DNA of 8,305 nt from Candidatus Omnitrophota bacterium. GTDB lineage: Bacteria; Omnitrophota; Gorgyraeia; DTHP01. Shown one piece after another: positions 1 through 5,966 of the stretch; within the stretch, counting starts at the first letter, position 1; every line of letters begins with the position of its first letter. Made by a program: the position numbers and the translations under genes. The stretch lies in assembly GCA_023818555.1 (NCBI GenBank), contig JAMWCG010000038.1, positions 1 to 8,305 of the forward strand, read 5' to 3'. The notes below the pieces were generated by a model, which ran no database searches, was not told the DNA's origin, and saw nothing but the letters and a program-made list of their open reading frames with translations.

Positions 1-1
1 T

Positions 2-124
2 ACCCGTGAAAGGGTGCGTCAGATTGAGGCAAAGGCATTGCGTAAACTCCGTCATCCTATACGGAGTAGAAGATTGAAAAACTTCATTGATATGATTCTT
101 AGCCAACAGAAGCAGACTATTTAG
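2..124 (+). CDS. rpoD: RNA polymerase primary sigma factor, C-terminal end (partial)
   Basis: The 5' part lies outside the window. The 40 residues present begin [19 protein letters not shown] and end at TAG 122-124. This is the hallmark of sigma-70 region 4.2: the recognition helix that contacts the -35 element, followed by the basic KALRKLRHP stretch and a short tail. The tail ([13 protein letters not shown]) looks like a primary sigma factor of the RpoD/SigA group rather than an alternative sigma, but with only this end visible an RpoD-like paralogue cannot be excluded. The protein would direct core RNA polymerase to housekeeping promoters such as the one at 531-559. A small lipoprotein gene starts 29 bases downstream with no visible terminator, so read-through is likely. 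Confidence 0.9.
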   Translation, partial: TRERVRQIEAKALRKLRHPIRSRRLKNFIDMILSQQKQTI

Positions 125-153
125 CACAGACCAGAGAGCTTAGAGTAGAGGGG

Positions 154-288
154 ATGAGAGCGATATATCTGCCCAGATTTATTCTTCTCATATTTTTGCT
201 TTCTGGTTGCGCAAGAGGAAAATTCTCCCTGCAAGAGGGGCAAGCAAAATTTTCTATTCCCTTTGAAATACCCTACGGAGAAAAGTAA
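154..288 (+). CDS. Very small predicted lipoprotein (44 aa), function unknown
   Basis: Starting at ATG 154, the frame reads MRAIYLPRFILLIFLLSGC and then 25 more residues to TAA 286-288. A basic N-terminus, a hydrophobic run (residues 9-16) and an LSGC lipobox with the acceptor cysteine at residue 19 make a textbook type II signal peptide. The mature peptide would be only about 26 residues (ARGKFSLQEG... ending in PYGEK) and has no recognisable domain. A purine-rich AGAGGGG lies just before the start; its spacing is tight, so initiation may be modest. It follows rpoD by 29 bases and precedes the next small gene by 3 bases, so the two are probably cotranscribed. Signal-peptide logic supports that it is expressed. 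Its function is not recognised, and it could also be the remnant of a longer lipoprotein. Confidence 0.6.
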   Translation: MRAIYLPRFILLIFLLSGCARGKFSLQEGQAKFSIPFEIPYGEK

Positions 289-291
289 ACC

Positions 292-495
292 ATGAGAGAT
301 ATTTTAAAAATTCTCTTACTTCTCTTTATCCTCTGTTTTCTCTTCCCCTCCTTTATCCGCTTAGCAGGAAATTTTTTTGAATACTTAGTATTTGGGGAAA
401 TGACCAAGACAGAATTTATGAAGCATTTTCGTCAATACAGTTACGGTCCTATCGTAGATTTCTATAAAGAACTTTTTTATAAATTAAGCCATTAG
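292..495 (+). CDS. Small single-span membrane protein (67 aa), function unknown
   Basis: The gene starts at ATG 292, three bases after the stop of the preceding lipoprotein gene, with a GGAG inside that gene (277-280) as a probable ribosome binding site. Residues 4-25 (ILKILLLLFILCFLFPSFI...) form one strongly hydrophobic segment that could be a membrane anchor or an uncleaved signal. The remaining 40 residues are amphipathic, rich in Phe, Tyr and Lys (EFMKHFRQYSYGPIVDFYKE), and have no motif I recognise. No cysteine follows in a lipobox context. Being packed behind rpoD and another tiny exported protein suggests a shared transcript and perhaps a shared envelope role, but this is inference. 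The gene ends at TAA-like spacing before a fresh promoter, so it closes its unit. Confidence 0.6.
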   Translation: MRDILKILLLLFILCFLFPSFIRLAGNFFEYLVFGEMTKTEFMKHFRQYSYGPIVDFYKELFYKLSH

Positions 496-530
496 AACAA
501 AAATCCAGCGGTAGAATTTAATTTTTATCC

Positions 531-559
531 TTTACAATCTCTTCCTTTGGATATATAAT
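531..559 (+). promoter_or_regulatory. Sigma-70 promoter for yebC
   Basis: A TTTACA -35 element (531-536) and a perfect TATAAT -10 element (554-559) are separated by 17 bases, the optimal spacing. Transcription would start near 566 and give a leader of about 60 bases before the yebC ATG at 626. This separates yebC from the rpoD-side unit. Confidence 0.7.
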
Positions 560-594
560 TATTGCTTGTAATACAATTAAAGAGAATTATTTTG

Positions 595-620
595 TGCTAA
601 GTAATAATTTAGCAAGGAGG
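595..620 (+). promoter_or_regulatory. Small hairpin abutting the yebC ribosome binding site
   Basis: TGCTAA (595-600) and TTAGCA (609-614) are perfect inverted repeats around an 8-base AT loop. The last base of the right arm is the first base of a near-perfect AAGGAGG Shine-Dalgarno (614-620), which sits 5 bases from the ATG. The stem is weak (6 bp, two of them G-C), so it may be incidental, but its position is where a translational switch would sit. Confidence 0.35.
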
Positions 621-625
621 TTCTG

Positions 626-1378
626 ATGTCCGGTCACTCTAAATGGGCAGGGATAAAACATAAAAAGGCATTAGTAGATGCGCAAAAGGGGAGATTGTTT
701 TCTAAGATTGCGAAAGAAATTACTGCCGCCGCCCGACAAGGAGGAGGGAATCCAGACACGAATGCCAAGTTACGGCTTTTGATTCAGAAAGCTCGTGAAG
801 CGAATATGCCTTCTGAAAATATTGAAAGGGCAATTAAAAGGGGAACCGGAGAACTGCCCGGAGTAACCTATGAAGAGATGACGATGGAGGGATATGGTCC
901 GGGAGGCGTAGCGATTATGGTGGATTTGCTCACCGATAACAAGAATCGTGCTTCCCAGGAGATCCGGACTATATTCTCGCGTAAAGGAGGGAATCTCGCC
1001 GGGGCTGGGAGTGTAAGTTGGCTTTTTCATAAAAAAGGTTTTATGGTAGTAGATAAGAGAGAGATTGAAGAAGAGAAATTGATGGATATTGTGCTCAATG
1101 CAGGTGCTGAAGATATGACTACCCAGGAAGATAGTTATGAAATTACTACCTCAGTCCAGGATTTTGAAAAAGTTAAGCAGGCACTCATAGACAATAAGAT
1201 AAAATATATCTCAGCAGAAATTACTCTGCTTCCTGCCAATACGGTAAAGCTTACCGGAGAGATAGCAAAACAGGTGCTTACCCTGGTTCAAGAACTGGAA
1301 GACCATGAAGATGTAAGAAATGTTTATGCCAACTTTGATATTCCTGAAGAGATTATGAAGGAAATGGCCAGTAGTTGA
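626..1378 (+). CDS. yebC: YebC/TACO1 family translation factor
   Basis: This 250-residue protein has the normal length for the family and starts with the signature MSGHSKWAGIKHKKALVDAQ, followed by GRLFSKIAKEI and the NPDTNAKLRLLIQKAREANMP block. The central motif YGPGGVAIMVDLLTDNKNR (about residues 90-108) and the later GSVSWLF are also family marks. YebC proteins were long annotated as transcription regulators. More recent work on mitochondrial TACO1 and bacterial homologues supports ribosome-associated action that helps translate proline-rich stretches. The start is fixed by the conserved N-terminus and by an excellent AAGGAGG 5 bases upstream. In many bacteria yebC precedes ruvC; here it does not, and a non-coding gap and a flavodoxin gene follow. 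It has its own promoter at 531-559. Confidence 0.95.
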   Translation: MSGHSKWAGIKHKKALVDAQKGRLFSKIAKEITAAARQGGGNPDTNAKLRLLIQKAREANMPSENIERAIKRGTGELPGVTYEEMTMEGYGPGGVAIMVDLLTDNKNRASQEIRTIFSRKGGNLAGAGSVSWLFHKKGFMVVDKREIEEEKLMDIVLNAGAEDMTTQEDSYEITTSVQDFEKVKQALIDNKIKYISAEITLLPANTVKLTGEIAKQVLTLVQELEDHEDVRNVYANFDIPEEIMKEMASS

Positions 1379-1429
1379 AGAAATTTTGTGGGCTCAAAGA
1401 GCGATTGATGGTACTTCCGAGGTTAATTC

Positions 1430-1531
1430 TTGGACTCTACATTTTATTATACCTATACTGTCAGAATTGAAGAATTGGGCAGTGCTGAGAAATTTGTTCA
1501 GGGCTTAAGAAAAGAATTTTTTAAAAAATAA
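1430..1531 (+). pseudogene. Possible gene remnant or 33-codon ORF between yebC and the flavodoxin gene
   Basis: This reading frame is open from 1427 to TAA 1529-1531 and encodes LDSTFYYTYTVRIEELG followed by SAEKFVQGLRKEFFKK. The strand-then-amphipathic-helix pattern resembles the final part of a small ligand-binding fold such as an ACT or SPOR domain. The resemblance is by eye only. It could be the 3' end of a decayed gene, since the frame is closed by TAA at 1424-1426 and no upstream partner is evident. Alternatively it could be a tiny gene starting at TTG 1430, with GAGG at 1419-1422 as ribosome binding site. The rest of the 1379-1543 gap shows nothing I can name. I lean to a remnant, with low confidence. 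Confidence 0.25.
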
Positions 1532-1543
1532 TGGAGGGAAGAA

Positions 1544-2020
1544 ATGGCAAAAGTTTTGGTTGTCTATTATTCTCAAACGGGAAATACAGAAAAGATGGCT
1601 AAAGCCATTGAGTCAGCAATAAGAAAAGAAGGAGTGGAAGTGGTGAGTAAGCGAGTTGAAGATACCTCTGCAGAGGAGTTTTTGAACTATGAGGGAATTA
1701 TTATTGGCTCACCCTGTTATTATGGCACAATGGCGTATCCGATTAAGAAGTTGATTGATGAGAGTGTAAAATTTCATGGAAGAATTGTGGGTAAAGTGGG
1801 AGGTGCTTTTTGTTCGGCAGGGAATATCGGAGGAGGAGCAGAAACCGTAATTTTAAGTATCTTAGAAGCGCTTTTAATCCATGGAATGATTGTTCAAGGA
1901 GAGCCAAGGGGTGCTCATTACGGTCCGGTAGCCATCGGCACACCTGATGAGAAAGCTTTAAAAGGATGTGAAAAATTAGGTAAAAGCGTAGCGAATTTAG
2001 TAAAAAAACTGTTCCCCTAA
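1544..2020 (+). CDS. WrbA-like flavodoxin / NAD(P)H:quinone oxidoreductase family
   Basis: This 158-residue flavodoxin fold starts MAKVLVVYYSQTGNTEKMA. The SQTGNTE loop (residues 10-16) binds the FMN phosphate. GSPCYYGTMA (55-64) matches the WrbA GSPxxxGxMA loop, and GGAFCSAGNIGGGAET (86-101) matches the WrbA third FMN loop. A family-typical HGM follows at 113-115. Members bind FMN and either reduce quinones by two electrons, avoiding semiquinone radicals, or act as small electron carriers. At 158 residues it is shorter than classical WrbA (about 200) and longer than minimal flavodoxins, so a generic NAD(P)H-dependent oxidoreductase label is safest. GGAGGG at 1533-1538 gives a strong ribosome binding site. 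No redox partner lies beside it. Whether it shares the yebC transcript is unclear. Confidence 0.85.
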   Translation: MAKVLVVYYSQTGNTEKMAKAIESAIRKEGVEVVSKRVEDTSAEEFLNYEGIIIGSPCYYGTMAYPIKKLIDESVKFHGRIVGKVGGAFCSAGNIGGGAETVILSILEALLIHGMIVQGEPRGAHYGPVAIGTPDEKALKGCEKLGKSVANLVKKLFP

Positions 2021-2030
2021 ACATAAAGGA

Positions 2031-2044
2031 AAGTCCGTGGACTT
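2031..2044 (+). other. 14-base perfect inverted repeat before the signalling operon
   Basis: AAGTCC-GT-GGACTT is a perfect palindrome with a 2-base centre, 28 bases before the ATG of the binding-protein gene. It lacks a T-tract, and the 2-base centre disfavours an RNA hairpin, so an operator, perhaps for the operon's own regulator, is more plausible than a terminator. A possible -10 (TAAAAT, 2059-2064) follows, but no good -35 stands at the right distance. Confidence 0.35.
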
Positions 2045-2072
2045 ACAAAAGATTTAAGTAAAATTTAGAGTT

Positions 2073-2993
2073 ATGTTTTGCCAAAAGAAATCCCTCAGCT
2101 TATTACCAGTTTTTTTTCTGGTATTCTCCTTTACAGGCTGTAGTCATAAAGAAAGCGTAGAGAAGGTTAATTTTGAAGACACAGTGGATTGGGAAGAGCC
2201 AAATTTATTTCCATCACCCCCGTTGAATATATGTGTTGGCTCTATGATTACTCCTAAAGAAGGATACGCTTATTACAAAGCCATTTTAAACTATATTAGC
2301 GACCATCTAAAAACAAAGGTAAATTTTATAGATAAAGAATCCTATACGGAGACAATCCGTCTTCTAAGAGAAGGCAAAATTGATGTAGCTTTTGTATGCG
2401 GCGGACCGTATGTAGAAGGACACGATGAATTTGGTTTAGAACTTCTGGTAGCACCTCAAGTTGAGGGGAAGACCATTTATTACTCTTATATCATTGTGCA
2501 CAGAGATTCTCCTATCAATAGATTTGAAGAATTAAGAGGAAAGAAGTTTGTTTTTGTTGACCCAATATCCAATACGGGCAAAATTTATCCTCTCTATTTG
2601 CTTAAGACAATGGGAGAAACCCCGGAGACTTTTTTTAAGGAATACATCTATTCCTATGCCCACGATATTTCCATCAGGGCAGTTGCGGAAGGTATTGTGG
2701 ATGGGGGGGCTGTAGACAGTCTTGTCTGGAACTACATGGATAAGTCTAATTCGCCATTTACGCGGGTCACCAAAGTAATAAAAATCTCCCCTCCTTACGG
2801 CATTCCCCCGGTAGTTGTGCGCCCAGACTTAAAGAAAGATTTGAAAGAGAAGCTAAAACAGATTCTTCTAAATATGCATAAGGATAAAGATGGTAAGGAG
2901 ATATTAGAGAGGATGTTTATTGATAAATTTGTGGAAATAGACGATTCTAATTATAATTCAATAAAAGAGATCAAAAAATATATAGAGGAATAA
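2073..2993 (+). CDS. PhnD-like periplasmic solute-binding lipoprotein, probably a sensor subunit
   Basis: The 306-residue protein opens with a lipoprotein signal peptide (KK at 5-6, hydrophobic 8-20, FTGC lipobox with Cys23). The mature part matches the PhnD/phosphonate-binding superfamily: LNICVGSMITPKEGYAYY (strand plus first ligand loop), LREGKIDVAFVCGGPYVEG (about 98-116), then FEELRGKKFVFVDPISNTGKIYPLYLL. DVAF-x-CGGPY is the domain-hinge ligand loop of this class, with Cys109 in the probable pocket. Classical PhnD feeds an ABC permease, but none is present. Instead the stop codon overlaps a sensor kinase start by one base. By analogy with known PhnD-like sensory proteins (for example AioX of the arsenite AioXSR system), it probably binds a small oxyanion or similar ligand and signals to the kinase. 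The ligand cannot be read from sequence. No strong Shine-Dalgarno is visible. Confidence 0.85.
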   Translation: MFCQKKSLSLLPVFFLVFSFTGCSHKESVEKVNFEDTVDWEEPNLFPSPPLNICVGSMITPKEGYAYYKAILNYISDHLKTKVNFIDKESYTETIRLLREGKIDVAFVCGGPYVEGHDEFGLELLVAPQVEGKTIYYSYIIVHRDSPINRFEELRGKKFVFVDPISNTGKIYPLYLLKTMGETPETFFKEYIYSYAHDISIRAVAEGIVDGGAVDSLVWNYMDKSNSPFTRVTKVIKISPPYGIPPVVVRPDLKKDLKEKLKQILLNMHKDKDGKEILERMFIDKFVEIDDSNYNSIKEIKKYIEE

Positions 2994-4387
2994 TGAGAAC
3001 CCTTAGGTCAAAGTTCATTTTCTGGATTTGTTTATTGTTCATTCTCATGGGAAGTCTTATTTTTATCCCCCTCTCCATAATCCTACCACAAAAGATAAGC
3101 TCTCAAATACTTGAGCGTGATGTTAAAATCGCCCAATATTTAGCCAGGGAAGTGGAAAGGCCTCTCTTGAGAGATGATAGGTTATCTTTAAAGTTTCTTT
3201 TAGAGGAGAGATTAGCAGATTCAAAGGATGGGATTTATATATTTGTGCGTGGGCGCGACGGTAGCATAGTCTCATCGACATTTAAAAAAGGATTCCCCCG
3301 GGCTTTATTGAAGATAAATCCTCTTTCTAAGGGGGCACCTAAGTATAGGATAAATAATCCCAATCAAGATTTATATAGCATAAGCAGATTCTTCGCCAAT
3401 GGCAAAAGAGTCTATGATATTGCTCTTCCTCTTTTAGCAGGAGAATTGGGTGAACTGCACTTAGGCGTTTCTTTGGAGTCAAGTAAAGCAGATATTGCCG
3501 AATTCAGTAAGATAAATTATTATTTGGCAGCAGTTATATTTATCGGTTTAGGGATAGGCATTTTGATATTCACGACTCTGGGGCTTTTCCTCTCTTATCG
3601 GATTATAAAATTAAGAGATTTTGCTCTCCGGGTTGGGAAAGGAGATTTAAATTCCAGGGTGGATATAAAAACAAATGATGAGATTGGGATTTTGGCTGAT
3701 TCATTCAATAAGATGGTTGAAGATTTAAAAGAAAAGATTGAGACAATAAAGAGGTTGAGTTATTTGCAAGAAAGAGAAAGGATTGCTATGGAGTTTCACG
3801 ATGGCTTAGCTCAGGATTTGGTGAATATCATCAAGAGGCTTGAACTCTGCGAGAGACTTTTTAAGTTTAATCCTTCTAAAGCCCTTGTGGAGTTAGAAAC
3901 TTTAAAAGAAAATACCCAAGGCATCTTAAATAAGGCACGTCAGGTTATCTCTGATCTGCATACCACAAAAGATGCGGATTTTGATTTAATAAATAACTTA
4001 AATAATTATATAAAAAATTATCAGAAGGAGAATAATATCAATATTAAATTGAACATCTCTGATTTCCTGTATACCATTCCAGCGCATAAGGCAAGGTCAA
4101 TTTTTTACATTATTGCTGAAGCACTTACCAATGTAAGAAAGCATGCCCAGGCAAAGAATGTGCTGATAGATTTATATAAGGAGAATAAAAATTTAGTTGT
4201 GGATATCCGGGACGATGGCAAAGGCTTTGATATTGATGAGACAGAATTATCCTCTTCCGGTCTCGGGAAATTGGGTTTAGTCAGTATGCGACAAAGGGCA
4301 ACTTCCTTAGGAGGAAGATTACTCATTAATTCCAGACTTAACCAGGGAACCCAGGTTTATGTGAATATACCCTTAGAAGAAAGGTGA
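2993..4387 (+). CDS. Membrane sensor histidine kinase, HAMP + HisKA_3 (NarL-partner type)
   Basis: A 464-residue kinase. TM1 spans about residues 10-31; a periplasmic sensor region of about 140 residues follows (roughly 32-175), then TM2 (about 177-200) and a HAMP domain (about 200-252, with NDEIGILADSFNKMV). The dimerisation motif RERERIAMEFHDGLAQ carries the phosphoacceptor His269. The HATPase_c domain has the N box (Asn380 in LTNVRKHAQA), DDGKGFD (407-413) and GLGKLGLVSMRQRA (423-436). This is the HisKA_3 architecture that pairs with NarL/FixJ regulators, and one follows 6 bases after the stop. The ATG overlaps the stop of the solute-binding gene (TAATG), with GAGGA just upstream, implying translational coupling. 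The periplasmic region is unrelated to any sensor domain I can name and presumably contacts the binding protein. All catalytic motifs appear intact. Confidence 0.92.
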   Translation: MRTLRSKFIFWICLLFILMGSLIFIPLSIILPQKISSQILERDVKIAQYLAREVERPLLRDDRLSLKFLLEERLADSKDGIYIFVRGRDGSIVSSTFKKGFPRALLKINPLSKGAPKYRINNPNQDLYSISRFFANGKRVYDIALPLLAGELGELHLGVSLESSKADIAEFSKINYYLAAVIFIGLGIGILIFTTLGLFLSYRIIKLRDFALRVGKGDLNSRVDIKTNDEIGILADSFNKMVEDLKEKIETIKRLSYLQERERIAMEFHDGLAQDLVNIIKRLELCERLFKFNPSKALVELETLKENTQGILNKARQVISDLHTTKDADFDLINNLNNYIKNYQKENNINIKLNISDFLYTIPAHKARSIFYIIAEALTNVRKHAQAKNVLIDLYKENKNLVVDIRDDGKGFDIDETELSSSGLGKLGLVSMRQRATSLGGRLLINSRLNQGTQVYVNIPLEER

Positions 4388-4393
4388 TTTAAT

Positions 4394-5047
4394 ATGTCAG
4401 ATAAAATAAGAGTCTTCCTTTGTGATGACCATACCCTTTTTCGCCAGGGGCTAAAAAAATTATTAGAATTAGAAGAAGATGTTCAGATAGTAGGCGAGGC
4501 AAGTAATGGGCAAGAGATGTTAGATATGTTAAGAAAGACCGGCCCTGATGTAATATTGATGGATATCGGTATGTCCCAGATGGATGGAGTTTCTGCTACT
4601 TATAAAGTTAAAAAGCTACTGCCCCATACCAAGGTCATTATTCTTACTGTATACGAAGACGAGCCACACATTTTTCAAGCAATTAAAGCAGGTGCAATGG
4701 GCTATTTACTAAAAGACGCATCTTTTGATGAGTTGATAGAAGCAATTCGCAGAGTTTACAAGGGTGAGGCGCTAATTCAGCCGGTGATTGCAACTAAAGT
4801 TTTAAAGGAATTTGCCTTACTGGATAAAAGAAAAATAAAAGAAGGTGATAAATTCTATAATGATTTAACGGAGAGGGAGAAAGAAATCTTGCGCTTGATT
4901 GCCTTGGGAGGCACGAATAAAGAGATAGCCCAGAAGTTAGGAATTTCGGAAAAAACAGTTAAGAATCATATCAGCAACATCTTCCAAACCCTGCATGTCA
5001 ATAACCGCACCCAAGCCGCTATTTATGCCTTAGAAAAGGGAATATAA
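4394..5047 (+). CDS. NarL/FixJ family response regulator
   Basis: The 217-residue regulator has a receiver domain (about 4-120) with acidic residues Asp11 and Asp12, phosphoacceptor Asp57 (VILMDIG), the switch threonine in VIILTVYED and the conserved lysine in GYLLKDAS. A LuxR-type helix-turn-helix (about 156-212) reads LTEREKEILRLIALGGTNKE then IAQKLGISEKTVKNHISNIF. It should dimerise and bind DNA when phosphorylated by the kinase encoded just upstream. Its ribosome binding site (AGAAAGGTG) lies in the kinase gene's last codons. One oddity is that the usual proline after the phospho-Asp (MPxMDG) is Ser61 here (MSQMDG). Target genes are not evident. The nearest downstream genes are broken, so the original targets may be gone or elsewhere; the palindrome at 2031-2044 is a candidate autoregulatory site. 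Confidence 0.93.
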   Translation: MSDKIRVFLCDDHTLFRQGLKKLLELEEDVQIVGEASNGQEMLDMLRKTGPDVILMDIGMSQMDGVSATYKVKKLLPHTKVIILTVYEDEPHIFQAIKAGAMGYLLKDASFDELIEAIRRVYKGEALIQPVIATKVLKEFALLDKRKIKEGDKFYNDLTEREKEILRLIALGGTNKEIAQKLGISEKTVKNHISNIFQTLHVNNRTQAAIYALEKGI

Positions 5048-5074
5048 ATATAGAACAATAAAATACAAAATATC

Positions 5075-5121
5075 TTGACAAATCTTTCCATACATATATT
5101 CTGATAACGATTTTCAATATC
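5075..5121 (+). promoter_or_regulatory. Promoter -35 element and Fur box upstream of the broken fur gene
   Basis: A consensus TTGACA (5075-5080) is followed by GATAACGATTTTCAATATC (5103-5121). The latter agrees with the classical 19-base Fur box GATAATGATAATCATTATC at 15 of 19 positions by my count, and is flanked to give TGATA...TATCA symmetry. The -10 is not clear: TATATT at 5095-5100 is only 14 bases from TTGACA. The box lies immediately downstream of that region, where a bound repressor would block transcription. It implies iron- or related metal-dependent autoregulation of the downstream fur gene when that gene was intact. Confidence 0.7.
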
Positions 5122-5143
5122 ATAATTTTATAGAGGGGCATAT

Positions 5144-5352
5144 ATGGCCTGGGAGAAAGAGGAGAAAATATTTAATGATTTTCTTGAGACTAAAAATCTC
5201 AAACATACCGCACGCTTAAACTGCTTTGTGAATGCGGTCTTTGCCGGGAGTTAAGATTTGATGATGGTACAACCAGATACGAACATCTCTATGGTCACCA
5301 GCATCATGACCATTTAATCTGTACCAAATGCGGTAGGTTCGTGGAAATATAA
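5144..5352 (+). pseudogene. fur-family metal regulator, internally deleted, frameshifted and 3'-truncated
   Basis: From ATG 5144, with GAGGGG upstream, the frame reads [22 protein letters not shown], the normal Fur N-terminus, then stops at TAA 5252 after out-of-frame codons. From 5206 another frame reads [16 protein letters not shown], then [27 protein letters not shown] and RFVEI to TAA 5350. Family members have roughly 40 residues between LKHT and YRTLK, covering most of the winged helix. Those are missing, so a deletion with frameshift lies at about 5203-5208. The His-rich metal site (HHDH) and the first CxxC remain, but everything after RFVEI, including the dimerisation part and second CxxC, is gone, replaced by the next gene. 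No functional repressor can be made. Fur, Zur or PerR type cannot be settled. The fragments are well preserved, so decay looks recent. Confidence 0.85.
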
Positions 5353-5934
5353 GTATTTATTAGCCATTCTCTGTTTAGGATTAACTCTTGCGTTTACCCC
5401 TTCAAGTTATGCGGATAGGAGAAGTTATGTCTGGACTTATGAATACATGACGATGCCCAAAGGGATGTGGGAAGTTGAATACTACCTTACCACAGAAGTG
5501 CGCGATATCAATAGGTCAAATATAAATACACTCAAACAGTGGTTAGAGTTAGAATATGGCATTACTGATAAATGGGATATTGCCATATATCAGATGTGGA
5601 AGTTTAAAAATAAAAGATTGGAGAATGACTCTGAATATGAAGGATTTAAGGTCCGGAGTAGATATCGGTTTGGTCAGAAAGGGCAGTTTATGGTTGACCC
5701 TTTAATCTATTTTGAATATATCCGCGATGCCAGTAACTGGCATAAACCAAATGTTGCTGAGGTAAAACTCATTCTGGCAAAAGATAAGGTAATTATACCA
5801 GAGATAAATTTGCTTTGGGACCGACATTTTCGTTTACGGGTAAAAAATTCTTTGTTTCATTAGGTGTAGTGTTTGGAATGAACAAAAGAACCGACGATTT
5901 ACAGACCAGAATGATTGTCGGTGTGCCATTCTGA
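5351..5934 (+). pseudogene. Outer-membrane beta-barrel protein, start lost and interior deleted
   Basis: Directly out of the fur remnant, the frame reads KYLLAILCLGLTLAFTPSSY then ADRRSYVW, a type I signal peptide with probable cleavage after SSYA. No ATG, GTG or TTG precedes it in frame back to the stop at 5315-5317, so the original start was removed with the fur 3' end. The frame continues through YEYMTMPKGMWEVEYYLTTE and alternating strand-like segments to INLLW near 5817. It then goes out of frame and stops at TAG 5861. From 5818 a different frame gives GPTFSFTGKKFFVSLGVVFG and ends in MIVGVPF at TGA 5932. That is a classic terminal barrel strand with C-terminal Phe. Barrel strands between these parts appear deleted. 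An ATG at 5447 gives an intact 138-codon frame, but it lacks the signal peptide and is probably not a gene start. Substrate unknown. Confidence 0.75.
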
Positions 5935-5966
5935 TTGAGGTTCGGTAGGCCCGTTAATATAGGACT

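Noticed and set aside
770..1030. Minus-strand ORF of 86 codons opposite yebC
   Set aside because: It lies wholly within the well-conserved yebC frame, has no recognisable domain and no ribosome binding site context; it is a shadow of the real gene.
1379..1430. A ruvC start downstream of yebC, as is common in bacteria
   Set aside because: The stretch RLILGLY near 1420-1440 faintly recalls the RuvC N-terminus, but the catalytic Asp and following DPG motif are absent and the frame closes quickly.
1743..2024. Minus-strand ORF of 93 codons opposite the flavodoxin gene
   Set aside because: It covers the conserved flavodoxin FMN loops on the other strand and has an arbitrary Leu/His-rich composition; it is a shadow frame.
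2031..2044. The palindrome after the flavodoxin gene as a rho-independent terminator
   Set aside because: The loop would be only 2 bases and the following sequence (ACAAAAGATTTAAG) has no T-tract.
4105..4326. Minus-strand ORF of 73 codons opposite the kinase ATP-binding domain
   Set aside because: It mirrors the conserved N and G boxes of the histidine kinase and has no supporting features.
5447..5863. A 138-codon ORF starting at ATG 5447 as a complete gene
   Set aside because: The same frame extends upstream into a clear signal peptide with no start codon, and homologous-looking barrel sequence continues in another frame after its stop. It is the middle of a broken gene, so it is annotated within the pseudogene instead.
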